The translations under genes and the position numbers were made by a program. The notes beneath the pieces were generated by a model. It was given only the letters and a program-made list of their open reading frames with translations. It was not told the DNA's origin and did no database searches. Source: Candidatus Methylomirabilota bacterium (GTDB lineage Bacteria; Methylomirabilota; Methylomirabilia; Rokubacteriales; CSP1-6). From it: a stretch of DNA of 48,818 bases. Location: positions 1 to 48,818 of the forward strand of contig DASTYT010000120.1 in the NCBI GenBank assembly GCA_035764725.1, read 5' to 3'. Of this stretch, positions 17,754 to 25,326 are shown one piece after another; position 1 is the first letter of the stretch; each line of letters starts with the position of its first letter.

Positions 17754-20216
17754 ATGCGCGCCGCCGCCCTCGGCCTCGTCGTCGCGCTGGCGCTGCTGTC
17801 GCTGCCTGCACCGTCCGCCCACGCCAAGGACTGCCGCGGCGAGACCCCGCTGCCCGCCGATCACGCCGTCGTCCCCGCTGCGTCCAGCGTCCCCGCCGAG
17901 ATCGCCGCATTCCTGGGTGAGTGGAGCGGCACCTGGACGGCGCGCGGGCAGGAGTGGGAGTGCATGGTGCTGGTCGTGCAGGAGGTGTACGCGAACGGCT
18001 ACGCGCGCGGTGTGTACAGCGTGGGCATGGCCGAGGCGCCGGGCAATTCGGCGCCAACGTTCTTCAAGATAGCCGGACGCATCGCCGATGCAACCCTGCG
18101 CTTCACCCTTCCCATAGAGCTGCCGACCGCCTTCGCGTATCGCTTGGACGGCGACCGCTTGCTCGGCACGTTCAACGGCGACCGCGCCGAGGTGATCCTG
18201 ACGCGGGTGCCGGACCTGGCCGCGCTCGAGTGTGGCACCGCCTACCGCACGCCCGTCGCCGCACCCGGTGCGACTCGCGACCGCCTCACCGCCGGCGAGC
18301 TGCTCGCGACGCCGGAGGACTCAAGGCGGCCGATCCACAACGACTACTTCCTCCCCATCGGCCCCGTTGGCCCACCACGTCACACCCTTCGTGGGATCCT
18401 GACGGTGCCGCCCTTCACCGCTGCGCCCACGCAACTCGGCTGTGATGCGCGCTCCCAAGATATCCCCGGATTCTCCGTCGCGTTCTTTACGGATGGGGAC
18501 CAGCTCGTGCCCGTACTCCGCGACGTGATCCCCGGCGCGCGCATCATCCTCTCGCGCGGGCGCGTCTGGTCCGAGCCGGGCGACGGCGGCCTCTCGCGCG
18601 CGTCGTTTCCGTTCGTGGCCATCAACGACGTCAACAACTTCACCCACAACGTGATCGCGACCTTCGTCTACGACGACACGCGCGTGTCGAGCCTCGCCGT
18701 GCAGACGGTGCAGGAGACGGCGATGTGGGCCAAGCTGGACTACGCCGCGCGCCTTCCCATGAGCTACACGCCCGGCCCCATTCCCGGCGAGGCGGCGCAG
18801 CGCGCCGAGCTCCGCGCCGTCGTCGCCGCGGAGCTGCCGATGCGTCCGTGGTCCTCCCTCGGAAACGTGCCCGCCCTCGCCGGCTTCGACGGCGACTCTC
18901 GGACGGAGGACGTGAGCGCCAGCGGCCTCGTGATGGACGGCGTGCTCTACGTGCGGGGCTGCAACACGCGCTACGGCCCCTTCCCCTATTGCCGCCAGAT
19001 GCGCCACGGCGTCTTCTCCGTGACGAAATCGCTCGGCGCCGCCGTGGCCCTGCTGCGCCTCGCCCAGAAGTACGGCGACGCGGTCTTCGACGCCGAGCTG
19101 ACCGACTATCTGCCCGCCGGTGCCCACGCAGGCTGGAACAAGGTCACGTTCGCGCACGCGCTCGGCATGACCACCGCCATCGGCGACGAGAAGCCGGTCC
19201 GCGAGCCCAACGACATCGTCGCGGACGAGAATCGCCCAAAGATGTTCCGCTTCCTGGAGAAGCGGACCGCGCGCGAGAAGCTCGACCTCGCCCTTTCCTA
19301 CCGGCGCTATCCCTGGAACCCCGGCGAGGTGCTTCGCTACAACTCGACGCAAACCTATGTCCTCGCCTGGGCCATGGATGCCTACCTCAAGCGGCGCGAG
19401 GGGCCGCAGGCGAATCTCTGGGACATGATGCGCCGCGAAGTGCTCCGGCCCATCGGCATTCTCGACACCCCGATCATGCGCACCCTCGAGCCGGAGGGCC
19501 GGCCGGGCCTGCCCATTCTCGCTTACGGCATGTACCTCAGCGTCGACGACGCGGCGAAGCTCGCCGGCCTGCTCCAGGCGGGTGGACGCCACGGGGGCGT
19601 GCAGCTCCTGAGCCCCACCCGCCTCGCCGACGCGCTCTATCAGAAGGACGCCGGCGCGGGGCTGCCCACCGGCGGGATCAATCAGTTCGGCGACGGGCGC
19701 TATCACTTCTCCTTCTGGTCGATTCCCTATCGAGCCGCCGCCGGCTGCACCGTCCGCGTCCCGTTCGCGCTGGGCTACGGCGGCAACGTCGTGATGCTCC
19801 TTCCCAACGGGATCTCCACCTTCCGCTTCTCCGATGGCGGCAATCTCGACGTCGACTCGATGGTGCTGGCCGGCGACGCGCTGCGCCCGCTCTGCACATC
19901 CGCCGGGCCGACCCCGCCGGCCGCGCCGCCCCTTACCGCCGCGCAGATCGCCGCCGACGTGGTCGGGCGCGCGTACACCGTCGGCCCCTCCCGGATCACC
20001 TACGCGCCGGAGGGCCGCGTCTACAGCCGCTGGCCCGAGGGCGTGGACGTGGGCACGTGGCGCGTCACCGCCGACGGGCGCTTCTGCCGCATCTGGCACG
20101 TCTCGGACGGCGGGCGCGAGCGCTGCTACGTCGTGCGGCCGACCGCGGACGGCTGGCAGCTCGACAACCCCGAGCGATTCACGCGGGTGCTGCTCAAGCG
20201 CGCGCCCGCCGAGTGA
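17754..20216 (+). CDS. Secreted multi-domain serine hydrolase (beta-lactamase/esterase-like core)
   Basis: An 820-residue exported protein. Residues 1-24 are a signal peptide (LGLVVALALLSL, cleavage after AHA). An N-terminal region of about 150 residues is a beta-rich domain with a Trp-rich start (GEWSGTWTARGQEWEC). A middle region to about 390 is not recognised. The hydrolase core has the SxxK motif at Ser422-Val-Thr-Lys425 and a YNS version of the second motif at 529-531; the third motif is not canonical (GYGGN). The last 95 or so residues form a small Trp/Cys-rich domain (TWRVTADGRFCRIWH) like those that follow other periplasmic enzymes. The core family includes class C beta-lactamases, esterases and peptidases; the activity here is unknown. 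It is transcribed with its neighbours. Confidence 0.72.
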   Translation: MRAAALGLVVALALLSLPAPSAHAKDCRGETPLPADHAVVPAASSVPAEIAAFLGEWSGTWTARGQEWECMVLVVQEVYANGYARGVYSVGMAEAPGNSAPTFFKIAGRIADATLRFTLPIELPTAFAYRLDGDRLLGTFNGDRAEVILTRVPDLAALECGTAYRTPVAAPGATRDRLTAGELLATPEDSRRPIHNDYFLPIGPVGPPRHTLRGILTVPPFTAAPTQLGCDARSQDIPGFSVAFFTDGDQLVPVLRDVIPGARIILSRGRVWSEPGDGGLSRASFPFVAINDVNNFTHNVIATFVYDDTRVSSLAVQTVQETAMWAKLDYAARLPMSYTPGPIPGEAAQRAELRAVVAAELPMRPWSSLGNVPALAGFDGDSRTEDVSASGLVMDGVLYVRGCNTRYGPFPYCRQMRHGVFSVTKSLGAAVALLRLAQKYGDAVFDAELTDYLPAGAHAGWNKVTFAHALGMTTAIGDEKPVREPNDIVADENRPKMFRFLEKRTAREKLDLALSYRRYPWNPGEVLRYNSTQTYVLAWAMDAYLKRREGPQANLWDMMRREVLRPIGILDTPIMRTLEPEGRPGLPILAYGMYLSVDDAAKLAGLLQAGGRHGGVQLLSPTRLADALYQKDAGAGLPTGGINQFGDGRYHFSFWSIPYRAAAGCTVRVPFALGYGGNVVMLLPNGISTFRFSDGGNLDVDSMVLAGDALRPLCTSAGPTPPAAPPLTAAQIAADVVGRAYTVGPSRITYAPEGRVYSRWPEGVDVGTWRVTADGRFCRIWHVSDGGRERCYVVRPTADGWQLDNPERFTRVLLKRAPAE

Positions 20217-20232
20217 GGGAGAGGACCCGCCC

Positions 20233-21021
20233 ATGCCCGTCGTCTTCGAGAAGCGCGGACCCATCGGCCTCGTCACGCTGAGCCGGCCCAAGTCGCGCAA
20301 CGCCTGGGGCGCGGACTTCAACGAGGGCCTCGCGAAATATTTTCTCGCCATGGAGGACGACGACGAGATCCGCTGCGCCGTCCTCACCGGCGACGAGGCG
20401 GGCGGCGCCTTCTCCGCGGGCGCCGATCTCAAGGACCCGAAGACGCATACGATGGCCTCCGCCGCCGACTTCATCAAGAGCCTGCCCAAGCGCCGCGACC
20501 GTGCCTTCGAGGTGCTGGGCAATTTCCCCAAGCCCCTCGTGGGCGCGGTGAACGGTTACGCGGTGGGCATCGGCTGCATCGTGACGTTCTGCTGCGATCT
20601 GCTCGTGGCCTCTGACCGCGCGGAGTGGCGGCTGCCCCAGGTGAAGCTCGGCATCCTGCCCGCCTACGGGGGCGCCGCGCGCCTCGCGCGCTGGGTGGGG
20701 CGCGGCAACGCCATGCGCCTCACGCTCGGCATTCCGCTCGGCGCGGAGGAAGCGCTCCGCATCGGCCTCGCCCAGTGGGTGGTGCCGCACCCGCGCCTCA
20801 TGGACAAGGCCCTCGAGGTGGCCGAGCACCTCGCCTCCCTGCCCCCGCTGGCCGCGCGGCTCGCCAAGGAGTCGCTGATTCGCGGGCTGGACGTGCCGAA
20901 CCTCGCCGACGCCTCGCTGGTTGACCTCTACCGCTTCGCGACCCTCGAGCTCACCGAGGACAAAGCAGAGGGCCACGCGGCCTGGCGGGAGAAGCGCAAG
21001 CCGACGTTCCGCGGCCGCTGA
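20233..21021 (+). CDS. Enoyl-CoA hydratase/isomerase (crotonase family)
   Basis: A 262-residue crotonase-fold enzyme. It begins with FEKRGPIGLVTLSRPK, followed by the oxyanion-hole motif AFSAGADLKD and the second signature KPLVGAVNGYAVGIGC; the catalytic region reads WRLPQVKLGILPAYGGAARL. The Glu expected at the second catalytic position of true hydratases is not obvious, so isomerase or hydrolase activity is possible. It ends the plus-strand run that begins at 12308 and is convergent with the sorbosone dehydrogenase-like gene. Confidence 0.9.
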   Translation: MPVVFEKRGPIGLVTLSRPKSRNAWGADFNEGLAKYFLAMEDDDEIRCAVLTGDEAGGAFSAGADLKDPKTHTMASAADFIKSLPKRRDRAFEVLGNFPKPLVGAVNGYAVGIGCIVTFCCDLLVASDRAEWRLPQVKLGILPAYGGAARLARWVGRGNAMRLTLGIPLGAEEALRIGLAQWVVPHPRLMDKALEVAEHLASLPPLAARLAKESLIRGLDVPNLADASLVDLYRFATLELTEDKAEGHAAWREKRKPTFRGR

Positions 21022-21028
21022 GCGGCCG
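21012..21028. other. GC-rich hairpin at a convergent gene end
   Basis: The seven-base arms CGGCCGC (21012-21018) and GCGGCCG (21022-21028) enclose TGA, which is the stop codon of the enoyl-CoA hydratase gene. The structure lies between convergent genes and could pause or terminate transcription or protect RNA ends, but no T-rich tail follows on either strand, so it is not called a terminator. Confidence 0.3.
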
Positions 21029-21057
21029 GCGGCGCCTCCGCTCACTCCGTCGCGCGA

Positions 21058-22290
21058 TCACTTGCTGTAGCTGATCCGGTAGATCGCGCCCGCGTGGTCG
21101 TCGGAGACGAGCAGTGAGCCGTCCTTCATCACGAGCACGTCGACCGGCCGGCCGAGATAGGCGTTGTTCTCCACGAGGCCGTTCATGAAGGGCTCGACGC
21201 TCTTCAAGGTCCCGTTGGGGTTCAGGAACACCGCCACCACGTCGGCCGCGTACTTCCTCGTGCGGTTCCACGGGCCGTGCCGGGCGATGAAGATCGCGTT
21301 CTGATACTTCTCCGGGAACATCTTGCCGGTGTAGAAGCGCATCCCGAGGGGCGCCGCGTGCGGGCCGAGGAGGGCCGCCGGCCTGGTGAAGTCGGCGCAC
21401 GACTTGCCCCAGCCGAACTCGGGATCGAGCAGATCGCCTTGATGGCAGTACGGGTAGCCGAAGTGCTGACCGGTTTTCGTGAGGCGGTTCAGCTCGTCGT
21501 TGGGGAGATCCTCGGTGAGCCAGTCGCGCTGATTGTCGGTGAACCAGAGCTCGCCCGTCTTGGGATGGAAGTCGAAGCCCACGGTGTTGCGCACGCCCCG
21601 GGCCACGATCTCCATGCCGCTGCCGTCGAGGTTGATGCGGCGGATCTGCGCGTAGTCGTCGCCGGTCGTGTCGCAGATGTTGCACGGCGCGCCCACCGGG
21701 ATGTAGAGCTTACCGTCGGGCCCGATCCGGATGAACTTCCAGCCGTGCGGCACCACGCCGGGCAGCTTGTCGTAGACCAGCACCGGATCCCTGGGCTTGT
21801 CCAGCGTGCTCTCGATGTCGTCGTATCGCGTGACCTCCTTCGGCGTGGCCACGTAGAGCGAGCCCTTGTAGAACTCGATCCCGTTCGGGAGCATCAGCTT
21901 CTCGGCGATGGTCTTGACCTCGCGCGCCCCGCCCTTGTCGATGACCGCGTAGATCTTGCCCGCCACGAAGTTGGAGCTGACGAACAGCGTGCCCTTGTCA
22001 CCGAGCCGCATGCCGCGCGCGTCGAGGATCTCGGGCACCCACACCTCGACCTTGAAGCCGGCGGGCACCCTGATCTTGCCGACGGGAAGCTGCGCCGCCG
22101 GCGTCGGCACGGGGAACGGGGGCACCGGCGCCATCTGCGCGCCCGCGCCGGTCTTGGGACGCCCGATCGCCCAGAACGGCACTTCCTCTTCCTTGGGCGG
22201 CGCCGTTGGCTGCTGCTGGGGGCGAGCGGGCACCGGCATGATGCCGAAACAGGTGAGAATCGCGAGCAGCAAAACTGCCAACCGCGCCAT
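21058..22290 (-). CDS. PQQ-dependent sorbosone dehydrogenase-like glucose/sorbosone dehydrogenase, secreted
   Basis: A 410-residue periplasmic beta-propeller enzyme. The start at 22290 gives a signal peptide (ARLAVLLLAILTCFGIMP followed by a Pro/Gln-rich linker); an ATG 72 bases upstream in the same frame would add a polar extension and is not chosen. Family segments of sorbosone/glucose dehydrogenases are present: PNGIEFYKGSLYVA, GPDGKLYIPVGAPCNICD with a CxxC, RGVRNTVGFDFHPKTGELWFTDNQRD, and FIARHGPWNRTRK, plus the C-terminal DVLVMKDGSLLVSDDHAGAIYRI. It probably oxidises a sugar or sugar aldehyde with PQQ. No cytochrome gene is adjacent. Confidence 0.85.
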   Translation of the reverse strand: MARLAVLLLAILTCFGIMPVPARPQQQPTAPPKEEEVPFWAIGRPKTGAGAQMAPVPPFPVPTPAAQLPVGKIRVPAGFKVEVWVPEILDARGMRLGDKGTLFVSSNFVAGKIYAVIDKGGAREVKTIAEKLMLPNGIEFYKGSLYVATPKEVTRYDDIESTLDKPRDPVLVYDKLPGVVPHGWKFIRIGPDGKLYIPVGAPCNICDTTGDDYAQIRRINLDGSGMEIVARGVRNTVGFDFHPKTGELWFTDNQRDWLTEDLPNDELNRLTKTGQHFGYPYCHQGDLLDPEFGWGKSCADFTRPAALLGPHAAPLGMRFYTGKMFPEKYQNAIFIARHGPWNRTRKYAADVVAVFLNPNGTLKSVEPFMNGLVENNAYLGRPVDVLVMKDGSLLVSDDHAGAIYRISYSK

Positions 22291-22355
22291 CGAGGATGAA
22301 GTCACGCCCCACTCTAGCGCGGTCGGGCGGGTGAGGAAAGGAGCGCGGGAGGGCT

Positions 22356-22397
22356 GTAACAAAGAACAGCCTCCCGGCCGGGGGGACCGGGAGGCTG
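22356..22397 (-). terminator. Rho-independent terminator after the small membrane protein gene
   Basis: Read on the minus strand, an eleven-base perfect stem (22397-22387 pairing with 22377-22367, CAGCCTCCCGG type) encloses a nine-base loop and is followed by TTCTTTGTTAC. The stem and T-rich tail make a good intrinsic terminator. It lies about 60 bases beyond the stop of the gene at 22461-22880 and upstream of the sorbosone dehydrogenase-like gene, so the two minus-strand genes are probably separate transcription units. Confidence 0.7.
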
Positions 22398-22460
22398 CTA
22401 GCCACCCCGGAGAACGCCTCGCGGCGCTCCGAGGCGGGTGAAGCTCATTTCATCGAGAGA

Positions 22461-22880
22461 TCACACCCGATGGTGGTGCTCGTGAATCTCGGTATCGCCG
22501 CCGCCCCCGCGGCTCATCGCCACGAGACCGAGCACGATCACGACCAGCAGCACGGCGCCGATGATCAGGGCCACCGTGGGCTGCATCCCGAAGATCCGGC
22601 CGCTATCATGGTCCACCACCGTGGTCTTCTCGGTATTGCGCTCGATGGTGCTGGTGGACGGCGGCTGCGGCGTGTCCTGCCGCATCTGGCCGCTCGGCGC
22701 GGCCGGGTCGGGCGAGGTCACCGGCGGCGGCGTCACCGCGCCGGGCTTGGTAGGCTCCGTCGGCGGCGTGGACGGCGCGGCGGACGGCGGAGCGGTTTGC
22801 TGTGCGCTCACGTCGTAAGCGAGCCCGCCCAGCAGGAGCAGGCTCAAGCAGGCTGCGAACACCCAGTACGTACGCTTCAT
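22461..22880 (-). CDS. Small exported membrane protein, Pro-rich with a His tail
   Basis: A 139-residue protein of no family I can name. Residues 1-26 form a signal peptide or first membrane segment (YWVFAACLSLLLLGGLAY), followed by a Pro/Thr-rich linker to about residue 95, a second hydrophobic helix of about 22 residues (ALIIGAVLLVVIVLGLVAM), then a glycine stretch and a short tail EIHEHHHRV rich in His. The layout suggests a protein anchored at the C-terminal end with a periplasmic linker and a short cytoplasmic His-rich tip, or the reverse if the first segment is not cleaved. It is followed by a strong terminator. The 278 bases between it and the divergent aldolase show no other gene. Confidence 0.7.
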   Translation of the reverse strand: MKRTYWVFAACLSLLLLGGLAYDVSAQQTAPPSAAPSTPPTEPTKPGAVTPPPVTSPDPAAPSGQMRQDTPQPPSTSTIERNTEKTTVVDHDSGRIFGMQPTVALIIGAVLLVVIVLGLVAMSRGGGGDTEIHEHHHRV

Positions 22881-23158
22881 AGGTGCAGTCCTCCTGTTCG
22901 TCGAGGCGCCGCCGGTGCGGGCGACGCCGTTGGGAAAGAGAGGAGCAATGCGGGTGCCACGCGCGTTCGCATCGAGGATTCACGCGGTTGGCGTCTCGGG
23001 GGGGTCCCGGGCGGAAATCGCCCACGCACTCTCTCCCAGGTAAGCCCTACCGGGCGGTTCAGACGGGCGTGGCGGGGCGGCCAGGTTCCCGCTATGATCT
23101 CTGGCGCAGCGGGGGCGGCCCGGCCCGCCCGAGCCACCACTCACAAAGGGGAACCACC

Positions 23159-23926
23159 GTGCGACCGAACAAGATGAAGCAGCTTTGGCGCGAGGGGAAA
23201 TGCGTCACCATGGGGTGGCTCTCGGTGTCCCACGGCTTCACCGCCGAGATCATGGCGCGCCAGGGCTTCGATGCGCTCGTCGTGGACATGCAGCACGGCC
23301 TCACCGACATGAACGACGTGTGGCCGATGCTCCAGGCCATCTCGCAGACCGACACGGTGCCAGTGGTACGCGTGCCGTGGAACGATCCGGCCACCATCAT
23401 GAAGGCGCTCGACTTCGGCGCCTACGCGATCCTCGTCCCCCTCATCAACACCGCCGAAGACGCCGCCAAGGCGGTGGCGGCCTGCCGCTATCCGCCGGTG
23501 GGCATGCGGTCGTCCGGCCCCGTGCGCGCCGTCCACTACGGCGGCCCCGACTACGTGGCCAAGGCCAATGACGAGATCGTGGTGATGGGGATGGTGGAGA
23601 CCAAGGAAGGGCTCGCCAATCTCGACGCGATCTGCGCCACCCCGGGGCTCGATGCCATTTACATCGGTCCTTCCGATCTCGCTTTCGCCATCGGCATGAA
23701 TCCTCGCCCCGACAACCCCGATCCCGTCCACATGGCGACCTGCGACAAGATCCGCGACACCGCCCACAAGCACGGCAAGAAGGCCTGCATGCACTGCGCG
23801 AGCGGGACCTTCGCGGCGGGCGCGGTCAAGCGCGGCTACGATCTCGTCATGGTGACCTCCGACCTGGCCTCGATGATGGCCGGGGTGAAGAAGCATCTCG
23901 ACGACCTCAAGGCCGCGACGGCGTGA
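23159..23926 (+). CDS. HpcH/HpaI-family aldolase (2-oxo-3-deoxy acid / 2,4-dihydroxy acid type)
   Basis: A 255-residue class II aldolase of the HpcH/HpaI family. The GTG at 23159 follows AAAGGGG by seven bases. Visible marks are GFTAEIMARQGFDALVVDMQHG, DTVPVVRVPWNDP, MKALDFGAYAILVPLINTAEDA, RYPPVGMRSSGP, and the metal-site region MVETKEGLANLDAI and IYIGPSDLAFAIG. These enzymes cleave 4-hydroxy-2-oxo acids to pyruvate plus an aldehyde, a common last step in aromatic catabolism. A second family member is at 45953-46711. It is upstream of the molybdenum hydroxylase operon. Confidence 0.9.
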   Translation: MRPNKMKQLWREGKCVTMGWLSVSHGFTAEIMARQGFDALVVDMQHGLTDMNDVWPMLQAISQTDTVPVVRVPWNDPATIMKALDFGAYAILVPLINTAEDAAKAVAACRYPPVGMRSSGPVRAVHYGGPDYVAKANDEIVVMGMVETKEGLANLDAICATPGLDAIYIGPSDLAFAIGMNPRPDNPDPVHMATCDKIRDTAHKHGKKACMHCASGTFAAGAVKRGYDLVMVTSDLASMMAGVKKHLDDLKAATA

Positions 23927-23951
23927 CGCTCCGCGGGAGCGGTAGTACAAT
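23923..23951 (+). promoter_or_regulatory. Candidate promoter of the molybdenum hydroxylase operon
   Basis: GTGACG (23923-23928, four of six -35 positions) and TACAAT (23946-23951, five of six -10 positions) are spaced by exactly 17 bases. The -35 overlaps the end of the aldolase gene, and the first gene of the operon starts 33 bases after the -10, behind AAAGG. The spacing and the -10 make it the best promoter in this stretch, but it is a consensus-based prediction. Confidence 0.42.
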
Positions 23952-23983
23952 CACCAAATTCCAGGAAAGGTGAGCGACCCCAC

Positions 23984-24844
23984 ATGCGCTATGAGGCACC
24001 TGAATCGCTCGAGGGGGCAGTCGCCCTCCTCGCGGGCGCGAAGGGCGAGGCCCGGGTTCTGGCGGGAGGCACCGACCTCCTTGTCCAGATGCGGGCCGAC
24101 ATCCTCGAGCCCGATCTGATCGTCGACATCAAGAAGATCCCCGAGACGCGCGCAATCACCGAGGAAAACGGCGGCTGGCGCATCGGAGCCGCCGTCACCG
24201 GCGCCGAGCTGAAGGAGCACCCGCGGCTCAAGAAGGTGTGGCCGGGCGTGATCGAGGCCGCCAACCTCATCGGCTCGACGCAGGTGCAGGGCCGCGCCAC
24301 GATGGGCGGCAACCTCTGCAACGGCTCGCCCGCCGCGGACAGCGTGCCGGCGCTCATCGCCGCGGGCGCCATCGCCACGCTGGCGGGGCCGAACGGAAAG
24401 CGCGATCTGCCGGTCGAGGACGTGATGCTCGGGCCCCGGAAGCTCGCCCTGCAGAAGGGCGAGATCGTGGCCTCGTTCCTCCTGCCTCCGCGGCCCCCGC
24501 GCTCGAGCGACGCATATCTCCGCTTCATCCCCCGCACCGAGATGGACATCGCGGTGGTGGGGGCGGGCGTGAGCCTGACGGTGGACGGGGCGGGCACGAT
24601 CACGGCGGCGCGCGTGTCGCTGGGCGCGGTGGCCGCGCGCGTGCTGCTCGTGGCCGAGGCGGCGCAGGCCATCATCGGGAGCCGGCTCGACAAGCCGGCG
24701 CAGGACCGGCTGGAGGCGGCCGCGCAGGCCGCGTGCCGGCCCATCGACGACAAGCGGGGTACCGTGGAGTTCCGAATTCAGGTCGCGGGCGTGCTGGCGC
24801 GCAGGGCCGCCTTGATCGCGCTCGACCGTGCGAGGAATAGCTAG
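23984..24844 (+). CDS. Molybdenum hydroxylase, FAD-binding medium subunit (CoxM-like)
   Basis: A 286-residue FAD subunit of the xanthine dehydrogenase/carbon-monoxide dehydrogenase family (CoxM/CutM type). It carries the FAD-binding LAGGTDLLVQMR loop and the second FAD motif TMGGNLCNGSPAADS, followed by the CO-dehydrogenase flavoprotein C-terminal domain after about residue 170. Electrons pass from the molybdenum site via the two iron-sulphur clusters of the small subunit to this flavin. The stop codon directly abuts the start of the small-subunit gene. It is the first gene of a chain of overlapping or near-adjacent genes running to at least 34000. Confidence 0.93.
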   Translation: MRYEAPESLEGAVALLAGAKGEARVLAGGTDLLVQMRADILEPDLIVDIKKIPETRAITEENGGWRIGAAVTGAELKEHPRLKKVWPGVIEAANLIGSTQVQGRATMGGNLCNGSPAADSVPALIAAGAIATLAGPNGKRDLPVEDVMLGPRKLALQKGEIVASFLLPPRPPRSSDAYLRFIPRTEMDIAVVGAGVSLTVDGAGTITAARVSLGAVAARVLLVAEAAQAIIGSRLDKPAQDRLEAAAQAACRPIDDKRGTVEFRIQVAGVLARRAALIALDRARNS

Positions 24845-25321
24845 ATGGCCAAGCATCATGTCGAGGCGATCGTGAACGGCGATCCGGTGGAGTTCCTCTG
24901 CGAGACGGAGGAGACCCTGCTGGACGTGCTGCGTGACACGCTCAATCTGACCGGAAGCAAGGAAGGCTGCGCCTCCGGTGACTGCGGCGCGTGCAGCGTC
25001 ATGCTGGACGGGCGGCTGGTGTGCTCGTGCCTGGTCCTGGGCGCGGAGATGAACGGAAGAAAAGTCGACACCATCGAGGGGATGGCCACCGGCGAGAAGC
25101 TCCATCCTCTCCAGCAGGAGTTCCTCAAGCACGCGGCGCTCCAGTGCGGGATCTGCACCCCGGGCGTGCTGGTGGCGGCGAAGGCCCTGCTCGATCGGAA
25201 CACGGACCCCAGCGAGACCGAAGTGCGGTACTGGCTGGCCGGCAACCTCTGCCGGTGCACGGGGTACGACAAGATCGTGACCGCGGTGATGGACACCGCC
25301 GCGTCGATGAGAAAGGGATAG
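24845..25321 (+). CDS. Molybdenum hydroxylase, [2Fe-2S] small subunit (CoxS-like)
   Basis: A 158-residue iron-sulphur subunit. The plant-ferredoxin-type cluster uses Cys42, Cys47, Cys50 and Cys62 (GCASGDCGAC and CSC), and the second cluster uses Cys101, Cys104, Cys136 and Cys138 (QCGICTPG and LCRCTGY). All eight ligands in the CoxS pattern are intact. It carries electrons from the molybdenum centre to FAD. The gene begins immediately after the medium subunit's stop and five bases before the large subunit's start. Confidence 0.95.
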   Translation: MAKHHVEAIVNGDPVEFLCETEETLLDVLRDTLNLTGSKEGCASGDCGACSVMLDGRLVCSCLVLGAEMNGRKVDTIEGMATGEKLHPLQQEFLKHAALQCGICTPGVLVAAKALLDRNTDPSETEVRYWLAGNLCRCTGYDKIVTAVMDTAASMRKG

Positions 25322-25326
25322 GGGAC

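Noticed and set aside
21012..21028. Rho-independent terminator between the enoyl-CoA hydratase and sorbosone dehydrogenase-like genes
   Set aside because: There is a GC hairpin but no T-rich tract on either strand; it is listed only as a hairpin.
22881..23158. A further gene in the 278-base space between the small membrane protein and the aldolase
   Set aside because: Frames there are short and of low complexity. The space probably holds the two divergent promoters, though I cannot point to clear hexamers.
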